A DNA stretch of 64,000 nucleotides from an uncultured Bacteroidota bacterium (GCA_902786595.1 CADADB010000009.1:1-64000), one strand, 5' to 3'; positions 9,180-18,345 are shown, counted from the stretch's first letter. Made by a program: numbers and translations. Notes: a model not told the origin generated them from the sequence alone.

Positions 9180-10121
9180 TTAATTCTTAATTGAATTTCG
9201 TTCCCAAAAGACGCCGTTGGCGTATCCTTGTATTGTGGGATTCGTGTCGGCGAGGAGGAGGCGTTTGGCGGTCCAGAGGCAGTATTCGCGGTTGAGCTCG
9301 ACGCAGCAGAAGCGACGGTCGAGCTTCTTGGCGACGACGGCGGCGGTGCCGCTGCCGGAGAAGGGGTCGAGGATGCGGTCGCCGGGGTTGGAGGAGGCGA
9401 GGATGAGTTTGGCGTAGAGTTTCTCGGGCTTCTGCGTGGGGTGGTCGGTGTTCTCGGGCATCGACCAGAAGGGCACACTGATGTCGTCCCAGAAGTTGGA
9501 AGGGTGGGTGAGTCGGAATTTCCCGTCGGCGGTGTCGTCCCAGTCTTTGGGTTTCCCGTTCACTCGATATGGGGCTATCACCTTGCGTTTCATCTTGACG
9601 GCCTCCAGGTTGAAGGTGTAGTGTTTCGGGTCTTTCACGGCGAACCAGATGTCCTCCATGCTGTTCTTCCAGTTGGATTTCGCCCCGCGCCCCTTCTCGC
9701 GTTGCCAGGTGATGCGGTTGAGGATGGTAAGTCGCTCTTCGATAACCCGTTGCATAGAGGAGGAACATTTCCAGTCGCCGCACATATAGAGCGAGCCCGT
9801 CGGCTTCAGCTTGTCGCACACCTTGCCGAACCAGCTGCGCAGGAATGCTTCGTAATCGTCTGATTTCATGGACGAGAACTTCCGCCCGTTGAAGTCTTTG
9901 TCGAGGTTGTAGGGCGGGTCGAGGAGGATGAGGTCGAAGTGTCCGTCGGGGATGAGGTCGAGGCATTCGAGCAGGTCGCCGTTGACGAGCATATCGTCGC
10001 GAAAGCCAGAGCGCAGGTCGTCCGGCGTGCTGACGAGCGGTTCCAGCGCGGGGATCTCCCCGGCGGGGACCGTCAGCGTCTGATTTCTTGCAGCTCTATG
10101 TTTCTCTTTGCCCATCATCAT
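9180..10121 (-). CDS. Orphan DNA methyltransferase, beta class (N6-A or N4-C)
   Basis: 313 residues. The catalytic motif IV DPPYN (68-72) comes before the SAM-binding motif I DPFSGSGT (252-259), the order of beta-class amino-methyltransferases such as YhdJ and CcrM. HPTQKP (227-232) is also present, and the putative target-recognition region lies between. No restriction enzyme is next to it, so it is an orphan by context. Transcribed from a promoter at 10138-10146, toward nqrE. Several ATGs open the frame (Met-Met-Met); the first is reported. Target sequence unknown. Confidence 0.9.
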   Translation of the reverse strand: MMMGKEKHRAARNQTLTVPAGEIPALEPLVSTPDDLRSGFRDDMLVNGDLLECLDLIPDGHFDLILLDPPYNLDKDFNGRKFSSMKSDDYEAFLRSWFGKVCDKLKPTGSLYMCGDWKCSSSMQRVIEERLTILNRITWQREKGRGAKSNWKNSMEDIWFAVKDPKHYTFNLEAVKMKRKVIAPYRVNGKPKDWDDTADGKFRLTHPSNFWDDISVPFWSMPENTDHPTQKPEKLYAKLILASSNPGDRILDPFSGSGTAAVVAKKLDRRFCCVELNREYCLWTAKRLLLADTNPTIQGYANGVFWERNSIKN

Positions 10122-10137
10122 AATGGTTGATGAAGCC

Positions 10138-10146
10138 GCAAAAGTA
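10138..10146 (-). promoter_or_regulatory. -7 element of methyltransferase promoter
   Basis: TACTTTTGC on the minus strand, 17 nt before the methyltransferase start. It is the nearest recognisable minus-strand promoter upstream of nqrE-nqrF. It is divergent from the plus-strand promoter at 10196-10227. Confidence 0.55.
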
Positions 10147-10195
10147 CAATTTTTTTAGACGTTCGTGGACACTCTGAAATGACGATCGGAGATCA

Positions 10196-10227
10196 TTTGC
10201 GCACTATCGGATTTTTTTGTACTTTTG
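10196..10227 (+). promoter_or_regulatory. Promoter entering the defence island
   Basis: TTTG (10196-10199), 20 nt, TACTTTTG (10220-10227): a full Bacteroidota-type promoter. The predicted transcript starts near 10234 and contains the structured RNA at 10326-10436 before the helicase stump at 10504. Confidence 0.65.
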
Positions 10228-10325
10228 CACCTGTAAAAATGGATAAGAACCAAACTTTATTGAATATTAGAAGAGAGAAATAGACATTTATAATTTTTTG
10301 ATATAAAGCGTTTTTGCTTTTCAAG

Positions 10326-10436
10326 TAATCGGAAATCTGGACAATTTCCACTGTGTTACAGAAGAAGGCAGAAATGCTCACGGTGTATCCGTGGGCTTTC
10401 TCGTTTGTAACACAGGCAGTCCAGAGCCTCCGATTA
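10326..10436 (+). ncRNA. Nested four-helix structured RNA candidate
   Basis: Four helices nest in one 111-nt arm: 10326-10333 with 10429-10436 (8 bp), 10336-10342 with 10419-10425 (7 bp), 10351-10360 with 10406-10415 (10 bp) and 10370-10383 with 10389-10401 (about 12 bp, one bulge, one G-U), closing on the loop TGTAT. All but the last are perfect. No protein reads through it. It lies in the leader of the plus-strand transcript and is followed by a T-rich stretch at 10456-10462. It could be an independent small RNA, a mobile-element end, or a regulatory leader. The family is not recognised. Confidence 0.65.
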
Positions 10437-10503
10437 GACAGAAAGACTCACGGATTCTTTTTTGTGACCGCTCGAAAGGCGAAGCGCCCCAAACGCCAAG
10501 CCT

Positions 10504-10707
10504 ATGAGCACCAAGTTTTTCAACAATATCGAGACGAGGCTGATGGACAAATTCCACGGCATCGCCTCCGCCATGGCCAACTTCGACATCTTCCATGCCG
10601 TGGTTGGCTATTTTCGTTCCAGCGGCTACTTCAAACTGCGCAAGGAGCTGGAGAAGGTCAGCGAAATCCGCATCCTCGTCGGCATCAATATCGACACAAT
10701 ATTCTGA
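10504..10707 (+). pseudogene. N-terminal stump of a PLD-type helicase
   Basis: 67 residues beginning MSTKFFNNIETRLMDKFHGI and continuing FDIFHAVVGYFRSSGYFKLR and IRILVGINID. This is the start of large defence-associated helicases that open with a phospholipase D-like domain and normally exceed 900 residues. The match stops at about residue 64 and a stop codon follows, exactly where the AT-rich LRR gene region begins. Codon use is GC-rich, unlike the following genes. It is interpreted as what is left after the LRR/KAP pair inserted. Whether it is still translated is unknown. Confidence 0.7.
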
Positions 10708-10741
10708 AAATAATAAATACACGATTGCTTTTAAGAAGTAG

Positions 10742-10771
10742 TTGAAACTTGCGACTATTTTTTTAGTTTTG
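10742..10771 (+). promoter_or_regulatory. Promoter of the LRR gene
   Basis: TTG (10742-10744), 19 nt, TAGTTTTG (10764-10771). It implies transcription from about 10778 and therefore a start codon downstream of that point. Confidence 0.65.
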
Positions 10772-10816
10772 CAAAGTCATATTCAAAAGAATTGTTTTTA
10801 CAAAATATCAATAGTT

Positions 10817-13099
10817 GTGGAAAATTATAAACATGCTTGGCAATATGCTTTAAGAAATCAATTAAAGCACTTGCGGTCCGAAGGTGAGATATCTGAAAGA
10901 GAGTGCCTGTCTTTAATAGATGATATAATATCTTGTGATTCTGAAGCGGAATTTTATCGTCGTCATGACATGGATAACATTTTGAGTGGCGATATCATTC
11001 CTGACTTTGTCACAACTGATGATATTATCACAGATGACCTAACTATTGAAGACGAAGCACGTAAAATTGTATTAGAGAAAAATATACAACTTATTGATGG
11101 CGTTTATTATTGTTTGAAAGAAAAAAAAGTAATCGCTATTAAGGGCGATGTAACACATTGTCATATACGAGAAGGAATTAAAGAAATCACTTACTATGCT
11201 TTTAGAAACTACTCCGAATTTGATATTCGAGATATTCTTGAGGATTATTCTGTCTTCAGTCACAATGCTTTACTGGATATCATATTGCCTGATAGTTTAA
11301 AAAAGATAGATGACCTCGTCTTTTATAGTACTAGTTTACGTAATGTTAAATTACCTGATGGTTTAGAAATGTTGGGAGAAAAAACTTTTGCTGCTAATGA
11401 TTCTTTAGAAACAATTGTTTTACCAACCAAACTGCGCACAATAGGGAAAGGATGCTTTTCTAATTGTCCAAAACTTAAGGAAGTTGAGCTTCCCCAATCG
11501 GTAAAAATGATAAAAGATGATTGTTTCAATGGCTGCACTTCTTTAGAAAAGTTTATTTTCCCTCAAACAGTGAAATCCATTGGTAAGTGCGTTTTCGAAA
11601 AATGTGTCTCTTTAAAAGAAATTGAGCTTCCTCATTCTTTGGAAACTATAGGACAAGCCGCTTTTACTAAGTGTACATCCCTACAGTCTATTATTATACC
11701 TAAAAATGTAAAAAACATTTCCGATAATGTATTTGGATATTGTTCCTCTTTAAAGAAAATTGAGTTTTTAGGGAGCTTCGACGAATTGAAGGGTGGTTTT
11801 TTTCGCAGTTGCTATTCATTGAAAGAAGTATTGTTGCCAAATAGTTTAGTAGAAATCGGCAATGCTGCTTTTAGCTCATGTATATCCTTAAAGGGCATAA
11901 AGATTCCTGACACAGTAGAATTAATAGGCTGTAACACTTTTAGAGATTGTATTTTGTTGGAGGAGTTCAGATTTCCGAATAATCTTCAAGTTATTTTATC
12001 GCAAGCTTTTAAGGGATGCAAGAGCCTACGAGTAGTATATGCAAACAACAATATTGTAAAGATTTTTCCTAACGCCTTTGATGATTGTAGTTCATTACAA
12101 GCCATTGTTGTTCCACCAGGATCGCTAAAACGAATGCAAAGTATCTTCCCGAAACGTGTTGCTGAAAAACTAGTAGAAATAGACCAGTTTCGACCAGAAA
12201 CTATTGTTGCTGTGCAACATTATAAAAAAGATTATGTAATTAAGAATGTCAATCGTTCGTTTTTGAATTGCTTTTCATGGAAGTATATTCATACTAACAA
12301 TGTCACTCTCATGCATCCCAATGATGTAGTTGGACCATGTCCAAAACACCTTATTTATGAACGGGAAGATTTATTGTCTTTTGAAACAAAGTACCAAGAT
12401 TATTATTATAAGATTCAAAATGATTTTATACAAGGAACATTTTACAATCTCGATGACGAAATGTATAAGACGTATGCTTTCATACTATTCTTCGACTTAA
12501 TTGCATCATACAGAGATAATAAGGATTTGGGTAAAATGCTAAACCAATTAGAAATTTTGTGTATTTCCTGTCCTATAATAGGGAATTATGTCCCAGAAAA
12601 GCTAATGACAATAATAGATTATAAACAATTGACTGACACCTCTAAATTAATGATTCTTAAGGCTTTTCCGGGTTTTCGAGGCGTGATGTCCATAATGGAC
12701 TATGCCCTGTTAGTGTTAAATTATTCTGATCCTCAAATAATCAAATTGAAAATACTGGAAGACGTTCAGATTTGTGAAATACAATTGTTGAAGTCTTATG
12801 AGAAAAAATACAAAGTAACACAAGAAGAAATTATAAAGGAAGTGATAGACCTTGTGGTGCAAGTCGCAGGAAAATATGATGATTTCTCAAAGGCAGCTTT
12901 GTTGGCAGCAAAAAGGCAAAAAATCACATCTCTAACAGAGGTAGGTTCAAGATGTTTGCGCAGATGCTTTCAGGAAGTGCTTCGTAATCATAATCCAAAT
13001 ATTATTTATGGTGATGGGATAGGATATGGAGATTGTGGAATTGAGAAAATTGATGAATATCTAAAGGAAATCATGGAATCGAACACACCGATTCACTGA
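10817..13099 (+). CDS. BspA-type leucine-rich repeat protein with TerB_N-like tail
   Basis: About 760 residues from a GTG start at 10817, preferred because the promoter at 10742-10771 excludes upstream starts. A helical N-terminus (about 1-130) leads into roughly twelve 23-residue LRR_5 repeats (about 150-455) of the form LEEIxLPxxLxxIGxxAFxxCxSL. The C-terminal third contains FIQGTFYNLDDEMYKTYAFI and FFDLIASYRDNKDL, resembling the TerB_N domain of Bacteroidota proteins. No signal peptide is seen, so it is probably cytoplasmic, unlike secreted BspA proteins. AT-rich. Followed by a membrane KAP NTPase; the pair looks like a sensor and an effector, which is inference. Confidence 0.85.
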   Translation: MENYKHAWQYALRNQLKHLRSEGEISERECLSLIDDIISCDSEAEFYRRHDMDNILSGDIIPDFVTTDDIITDDLTIEDEARKIVLEKNIQLIDGVYYCLKEKKVIAIKGDVTHCHIREGIKEITYYAFRNYSEFDIRDILEDYSVFSHNALLDIILPDSLKKIDDLVFYSTSLRNVKLPDGLEMLGEKTFAANDSLETIVLPTKLRTIGKGCFSNCPKLKEVELPQSVKMIKDDCFNGCTSLEKFIFPQTVKSIGKCVFEKCVSLKEIELPHSLETIGQAAFTKCTSLQSIIIPKNVKNISDNVFGYCSSLKKIEFLGSFDELKGGFFRSCYSLKEVLLPNSLVEIGNAAFSSCISLKGIKIPDTVELIGCNTFRDCILLEEFRFPNNLQVILSQAFKGCKSLRVVYANNNIVKIFPNAFDDCSSLQAIVVPPGSLKRMQSIFPKRVAEKLVEIDQFRPETIVAVQHYKKDYVIKNVNRSFLNCFSWKYIHTNNVTLMHPNDVVGPCPKHLIYEREDLLSFETKYQDYYYKIQNDFIQGTFYNLDDEMYKTYAFILFFDLIASYRDNKDLGKMLNQLEILCISCPIIGNYVPEKLMTIIDYKQLTDTSKLMILKAFPGFRGVMSIMDYALLVLNYSDPQIIKLKILEDVQICEIQLLKSYEKKYKVTQEEIIKEVIDLVVQVAGKYDDFSKAALLAAKRQKITSLTEVGSRCLRRCFQEVLRNHNPNIIYGDGIGYGDCGIEKIDEYLKEIMESNTPIH

Positions 13100-13166
13100 G
13101 TATGCTGATTAAAAATGGGCGTGATGCCCTTTCCCCTTTTATTAGCTTAAGTTTGGGATTATTTTG

Positions 13167-13174
13167 TAATTTTG
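13167..13174 (+). promoter_or_regulatory. Candidate internal -7 element for the KAP gene
   Basis: TAATTTTG followed by C, 21 nt before the ATG at 13195. A weak GGGC/GCCC hairpin with a T-rich tail at about 13116-13140 precedes it, which could end the LRR transcript. No good -33 box. Confidence 0.4.
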
Positions 13175-13194
13175 CTGAAATAAATTTGTTTGAA

Positions 13195-15918
13195 ATGGGA
13201 AAGACAAATAAATCATTTTTGCGGTGGAATATTCCTGCTTTCATTATATCCTTATGTCTAATTGCGGTTTTTTGGGTGCCTCTTAACAACGCTATGGCGA
13301 CTGTGTTTGTCAACCCGCTTTTAATGCATGTTAAAAACCATAGCGGTTTAGTACAGTTTGTGTTAATTGTTCTGATGGCTGTCTGTTACTTCTTTGTTTC
13401 CAAACAAATGAAACGTGAGTCGTGGTGGTCTATTAGACGCATCCTTACATTTGAGGTAATATGTGTTCTTATTATCTTCCGTTTCTCAGGTTTGTATGAG
13501 TTTTATGGAATAGGTCGTGGTTTTCCCTCCTATCTGGATGTCGTTGCCATCCTTGCCGTTGTCGTTGAAATTTATGCTATTTTTTGGAATGTTCTCTCGA
13601 ATTGTAATAATACATCAACCGAGTCAGAATACACCTCATTCTTTATAGATCAACCTACAAAAAAAGATGAACTCAAAAGAAAGTCCTATGCGCAAGTTTT
13701 GGTGGAAAAAATTGTTTCGACATTTTCTATAAAACAATTCAATGATACCGAAAACCATGATATGGGATCATTTACTGTATTGCTTAGTGAACGTTATGGT
13801 CAAGGCAAATCATCGTTCTTTGAACAAATTAAGGGTGTCTGTTCCGATAAGAACATTGAAGTTATAGAATTTAAGCCATGGCTTAGCAATGATTCAGGAC
13901 AAATGATATTTAACTTTTTCAATCTTCTTAGGGAGAAGTTGGGCTTCCATGATAAAGAGTTAAGCAAGTTGTTGCAATCGTACGCTATCGTTGCTTCTGA
14001 CCACATTACAGGTAAAGCAGCAAAAGCATCCTTAAACCTTTTTGATTCGATTTCTATTGAAACACAACATGATAGAATTTCACAAATACTTCAAGAGGAA
14101 AGGAAGCTTCGCGTAGTCTTGATTGACGATGTCGATAGGTTGCAAACTGACGAGCTGCTGGCTTTGATAAAACTAATCAGAAATACTGCTGATTTTCCGT
14201 ATATAGCGTATGTAGTAGCTGCGGATAAAGCAGCCGTAAAAGAAACGTTAAGATCTGCATCAATAAGTGATACTGAAGTATATCTGAAAAAGTTTTTTAA
14301 CTTTGAATTGCTGTTCCCTGCTGATGATGATAACGTTTTGGGCAAATTGATAGATAGAATAGCTGAGATATTAAAACAGTTTGAATATACATCTCAAAAC
14401 ATCAAAGAGATAGAAGACAATATAAACAAACATCCACAATATTATACACCTGTTTTTCCCAATATGCGTGATGTGTATCGTTTTTGTAACATTTTATCTT
14501 TTGAGTTAGATTTATTGAGAAGTATGAAAAATGCAGAAGGAGTCAATATTTCTATGTTGAAAGATGTTTATATTGCTGATTTGGTAAAAATCTGTATGAT
14601 TCAATTTGTTTCGCCAGACTTATACAAAATTTTCAGAGATTATAGATTTGTTCTTTTAGAAGATTATAGACATGGTAAACTTGTTTTACGTGACGTTTGT
14701 AAGAAGTTTGTTGATACTAGTGAAAGAATGCAGTGTGTCAGAGAAACCGTGAAGAAAGCGGGAAACATAATGCCTGAAATTGATTTTGAAGGAAATTCAC
14801 AATCAGGTGAAGATAATTTTGAGGGGAAAGAAGTGGATTTTAAAACACTTTCAGAATTATTGATAAATGTTTCTCCTGACGAGGAAGAATTACTTAAGTT
14901 CTTGATTGATGACTTATGGGATAAAACGGATGTTTATGTCGATTTAAGAAAAGTATGCTATCGTAACCAATATTTCTTGTATTTTTCAGGAAAATACCGG
15001 AGAGATGAATTGTCAGACCAAGAAGCATTGAACCTTTATAGCAGTGACGGAGCTCTTTTTGTTCAGGAAACCGAAAAAAAGATCGCTAACAAGAAAGAAT
15101 CTATGCTCCACAAACTAAACTCTATCGTGGTAAGAGGGATGATGGAAGATAGGTTGTTGTTGTTTGAAAATATTTTATTTATGTCACAAATTGACCATAA
15201 AGAATATCTCAAACAAAATCCAATGCTGCCAATTGGTTACTATGAATTCTTCCAAACTCAACAATATGGAGAAATCATACGGAAGTTATATTTGCTACAA
15301 GGTGATGAAACTATTGATAAAGATGCATTTTTAACGGCACATGAAGAATTATTTAGGACCACAAAAGAATTTGCGTCTAATGCTCTCGGAATACATTGGA
15401 TTAAGTGTGCTTCTTTATTAGGGTACGGTTTCTTACCGATATTTACAAAGGAACAAGCGCTCTGTTTCTCAAAGATTCTAATTGATAGGTTTTACGATGA
15501 GGTTTTTATCAAAACTCCTTTTGATGAAAAGGCAATCGAAGCTATTCCTTGTATGAGATTGGCCAATGAAACATATTGGAACGAATTATTTGTAAAATAC
15601 ATTCAGGCATCAGATAATCCAATGGAGTGGATGTTTCGTTTGTTCAAACTGAATAGGAATGGTAAGGGCATGTCTTGGAATAGACAAACGGTGTTAGCTG
15701 TTTGTGGAGAATACCCTCAGTTAAAAACTATTAAGGATTTGGCAAAAGAAATTGTTGGCGATGAAATATTCCAAAAATATGAAGAGAAATCGGACCTTAT
15801 TGTACCACTCCATGGTGAGTTCGATAATATTGAGAGTATCATGAATAAACCATTTACGAAAGCCGCATACGAATGGCTCACCAACAATCCTAAAAGATTT
15901 GTCCACTGTTCATCCTAA
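13195..15918 (+). CDS. KAP-family P-loop NTPase with four N-terminal membrane helices
   Basis: 907 residues from 13195; an in-frame ATG at 13102 would add 31 residues but lies upstream of the candidate promoter. Membrane helices fall at about 13-30, 52-69, 83-99 and 114-134. The NTPase domain follows: Walker A ERYGQGKSS (199-207; the usual first Gly is Glu), EFKPWLSND (the KAP F-x-PW motif) and Walker B RVVLIDDVDRL (306-316), followed by the KAP-type IAYVVAADKAAV strand. The C-terminal 500 residues are helical and unrecognised. KAP NTPases include the T7-excluding PifA. Here the helices precede the P-loop instead of interrupting the domain. AT-rich like its LRR neighbour. Confidence 0.88.
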   Translation: MGKTNKSFLRWNIPAFIISLCLIAVFWVPLNNAMATVFVNPLLMHVKNHSGLVQFVLIVLMAVCYFFVSKQMKRESWWSIRRILTFEVICVLIIFRFSGLYEFYGIGRGFPSYLDVVAILAVVVEIYAIFWNVLSNCNNTSTESEYTSFFIDQPTKKDELKRKSYAQVLVEKIVSTFSIKQFNDTENHDMGSFTVLLSERYGQGKSSFFEQIKGVCSDKNIEVIEFKPWLSNDSGQMIFNFFNLLREKLGFHDKELSKLLQSYAIVASDHITGKAAKASLNLFDSISIETQHDRISQILQEERKLRVVLIDDVDRLQTDELLALIKLIRNTADFPYIAYVVAADKAAVKETLRSASISDTEVYLKKFFNFELLFPADDDNVLGKLIDRIAEILKQFEYTSQNIKEIEDNINKHPQYYTPVFPNMRDVYRFCNILSFELDLLRSMKNAEGVNISMLKDVYIADLVKICMIQFVSPDLYKIFRDYRFVLLEDYRHGKLVLRDVCKKFVDTSERMQCVRETVKKAGNIMPEIDFEGNSQSGEDNFEGKEVDFKTLSELLINVSPDEEELLKFLIDDLWDKTDVYVDLRKVCYRNQYFLYFSGKYRRDELSDQEALNLYSSDGALFVQETEKKIANKKESMLHKLNSIVVRGMMEDRLLLFENILFMSQIDHKEYLKQNPMLPIGYYEFFQTQQYGEIIRKLYLLQGDETIDKDAFLTAHEELFRTTKEFASNALGIHWIKCASLLGYGFLPIFTKEQALCFSKILIDRFYDEVFIKTPFDEKAIEAIPCMRLANETYWNELFVKYIQASDNPMEWMFRLFKLNRNGKGMSWNRQTVLAVCGEYPQLKTIKDLAKEIVGDEIFQKYEEKSDLIVPLHGEFDNIESIMNKPFTKAAYEWLTNNPKRFVHCSS

Positions 15919-15946
15919 GTAGACACCATCGCAAGGCAGGAAGAGT

Positions 15947-16027
15947 TTCCCTTCCAGGGACATGTCGGCTTTGGAGCGTGAGATTAATGGGTTGCTGTAT
16001 GAGGAAGTGAAGGTGGTGGAGCAATGA
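15947..16027 (+). pseudogene. C-terminal tail remnant of a restriction-modification enzyme
   Basis: In frame: PSRDMSALEREINGLLY then EEVKVVEQ and stop. Intact Eco57I-type (IIG) or helicase-linked methylases end with DTSALEREIDxLVYELYGLTEEEIKVVE. Here the tail is recognisable but a few residues (the LYGLTE part) are missing and there is no upstream coding sequence. It starts 29 bp after the KAP stop, so it marks the right edge of the inserted pair. Confidence 0.6.
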
Positions 16028-16201
16028 TCTATTAACCAAGTTAAAGAGCGACAATGAATGAAAGAAATGCTGTCAAGAAAAGGTCTTATCAGAAATATAT
16101 TGGCTTGTGAGAATAGATTTTTGCCGTAACAAAAATATGTCTAAAACAACGATTTCTTCGTTGTATGATGTTATAAAATGATTTTTTTTGTTGTCAGAAT
16201 A

Positions 16202-16231
16202 TTTGTGTGTAACGAAATTTTCGTATTTTTG
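16202..16231 (+). promoter_or_regulatory. Promoter of the AbiL-type operon
   Basis: TTTG (16202-16205), 18 nt, TATTTTTG (16224-16231), 26 nt before the ATG at 16258. One of the clearest promoters in the window. Confidence 0.7.
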
Positions 16232-16257
16232 CAGCGTGTTATTTAAATAATACGGTT

Positions 16258-17610
16258 ATGTTAGTAAGAATAGTAACAGAGAATTTCAGGTCTTACGGAC
16301 AGGAAACAGAGTTTAACATGCTTCCATCTTCGAACGTCCGTAGGTACGACTGGCACGTGCATACCCGCAAGAAGGGTGCAGGTGTACTGCGCACCGCCGT
16401 GATATATGGTGCCAACGCCGCCGGTAAGTCATGCTTGATTAAGGCACTAGCCAGACTCCAGGAAATGGTAATCATCGGAGGCCTTCCGCCGCTCTATATG
16501 CGAGATGCCAATAAGTTTAACGACCCCGAAAAGCCCGTGAGCATAGAAATAGAGTTCGGGACAGAAGACAACCAGTACTCATACGGCGTAAGCTACAAGG
16601 ACAACGTGTGCGTAGAGGAATGGTTGTATTCTACCTTAAAGACCCCCGTGCGCATATTTGAACGGAAGTGGAACGCCAAGACCGGCAAGACCAAGATAGA
16701 GCTGGAGGCTAAGAAGAAAGACGACGCCAAGAGCAAGATGCTGGTGTCGTTGCTGGAAGACAACCTGCTGAAAGGCAACGAACTGCTGCTTTCAAAACAA
16801 GATGTGCTGAAGAACAAGTTCATCACAGATGCGTACGACTGGATTACCCAGAAACTGCAAGTGATATATCCGCAAACGCGGTCGACTTCTATCTTTGACA
16901 ACCGGTATTCGGATGATACGTTCAAGGAACAGTCGGAAAAACTGCTCGCCGCTCTGGATTTGGGTATCAGCGCACTGACACTGAAAGATGAAGATGTGGA
17001 GTCCTTCAAGCTCAGGATGGCAGAGTGGCCAGAACTGAACAGGAGCATCGACAGAATCATTAGAATGCTGTCTAAAAGCCCTGAGGGGAAAAACGAAGCG
17101 TTCATTGACAGCGGCGTGTTTACCGTAAGTCTTCGCAGGGAAGGGGATAAATACTATGCTCGTCGTGTCCAGGCCCAGCATGAAGTGAAAGAAAAACGTT
17201 ACGACTTTGAACTTAAAGAAGAGTCGGACGGAACACAGCGCGTGTTTGACTTTGTGCCCATGGTGCAGAACGTGAAATCGAAAGATTATACGTATGTGAT
17301 AGACGAGATTGACCGCAGTCTGCACCCCACACTGGTAAGAGCCTTGGTGACCAAGATAGTGACCGACAAGAACATGAAGGGACAGCTGATCTTCACCACG
17401 CACGACGCAGGACTGTTGGACGGCAAGATATTCCGCAACGACGAGATTTGGTTTGCAGAGAAAGACCGCGAGACTCAGAATACACACTTGTATACACTGG
17501 ATGAATTCAAACCTCGCACAGACCTTGACATTGAGAAAGGCTACCTGAATGGACGTTTTGGTGCCATCCCCTTTCTGGCAAAACTTAACGAATTAAATTG
17601 GGAGGAATAG
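16258..17610 (+). CDS. AbiLi/RloA-type AAA ATPase
   Basis: 450 residues, ABC/SMC-like ATPase of the RloA/AbiLi group: it opens MLVRIVTENFRSYGQETEF, then Walker A GANAAGKS (51-58), a signature-like ESDGTQRVFDFVPM, Walker B YTYVIDEIDRSLHP and a switch His in LIFTTHDAGLL. With the RloB-type gene starting one base after its stop it matches AbiL, a two-gene abortive-infection system in which the ATPase is thought to control the TOPRIM partner. Complete and with its own promoter at 16202-16231. GC is nearer to the chromosome than that of the preceding pair. Confidence 0.88.
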   Translation: MLVRIVTENFRSYGQETEFNMLPSSNVRRYDWHVHTRKKGAGVLRTAVIYGANAAGKSCLIKALARLQEMVIIGGLPPLYMRDANKFNDPEKPVSIEIEFGTEDNQYSYGVSYKDNVCVEEWLYSTLKTPVRIFERKWNAKTGKTKIELEAKKKDDAKSKMLVSLLEDNLLKGNELLLSKQDVLKNKFITDAYDWITQKLQVIYPQTRSTSIFDNRYSDDTFKEQSEKLLAALDLGISALTLKDEDVESFKLRMAEWPELNRSIDRIIRMLSKSPEGKNEAFIDSGVFTVSLRREGDKYYARRVQAQHEVKEKRYDFELKEESDGTQRVFDFVPMVQNVKSKDYTYVIDEIDRSLHPTLVRALVTKIVTDKNMKGQLIFTTHDAGLLDGKIFRNDEIWFAEKDRETQNTHLYTLDEFKPRTDLDIEKGYLNGRFGAIPFLAKLNELNWEE

Positions 17611-17611
17611 G

Positions 17612-18319
17612 ATGGGATTCAAGGTGAGAGGATATACGCGAGAAGTGCCTCAGGAAAAAGTGCGTGACTATTCGTTGTTTGCCATTGCCTCGGAAGGCAG
17701 TGTACGGGAGCCTGAATATTTTCTGCCCTTTGACGGCATTGAACGGATAAAGGTGGATATTATTGAGTCCGAACTTGCTGAGGAGGATGGCCAAAGGGAG
17801 AGCACCGGTTCCTCTCCCTCGCAAGTGCTGAAAAGGGTGATGGAATACATCGTCAAGTATCAGTTGAGTGTCGAGAACGGTGATTCACTATGGTGTGTGA
17901 TTGACGTAGACCGATGGCCGCAGGAGCAGATAGAGGAGCTGCATGCGTTCTGTGCTCAGAAAGAAAACTGGCACTTGGTGATTAGTAATCCCTGCATTGA
18001 GATATGGCTGCTATATCACAAGATGGCTGACCTTACGGGACTTGGGATTATTGAAGCCAAGGACGCAAAGCGGGCACTGGGCGAGATTGACGGAGGTTAC
18101 TATTATATCAAATATCTGCCTCTGATGCTGGATGCCATTGAGAACGCTTCCCGTGCGGATTCGATGCCGGATGGTTGGATGCCCGGATTGCTAGAAACGA
18201 AGGTCTATCATCTTGCCCGTGCACTATATGAGCGGATGGGTAAGGTTAGGTTTGAAAAGTTCGTGGCCTGGCTGCCCCAGTTGGACAGAGAGATGAGGAA
18301 AAAGAATGTGAGGAAATAG
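17612..18319 (+). CDS. RloB/AbiLii-type TOPRIM-like nuclease
   Basis: 235 residues. RloB family markers: ASEGSVREPEYF near the N-terminus, CVIDVDRWP (the TOPRIM D-x-D) and VISNPCIEIWLLYH. TOPRIM proteins of this type are presumed nucleic-acid nickases or nucleases. Coupled to the ATPase gene by a one-base gap, and 26 bp before the helicase gene, which suggests a three-gene operon. Complete in length for RloB. Confidence 0.87.
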   Translation: MGFKVRGYTREVPQEKVRDYSLFAIASEGSVREPEYFLPFDGIERIKVDIIESELAEEDGQRESTGSSPSQVLKRVMEYIVKYQLSVENGDSLWCVIDVDRWPQEQIEELHAFCAQKENWHLVISNPCIEIWLLYHKMADLTGLGIIEAKDAKRALGEIDGGYYYIKYLPLMLDAIENASRADSMPDGWMPGLLETKVYHLARALYERMGKVRFEKFVAWLPQLDREMRKKNVRK

Positions 18320-18345
18320 AAGTGATTTGGAGAAGATCGTTTGTT

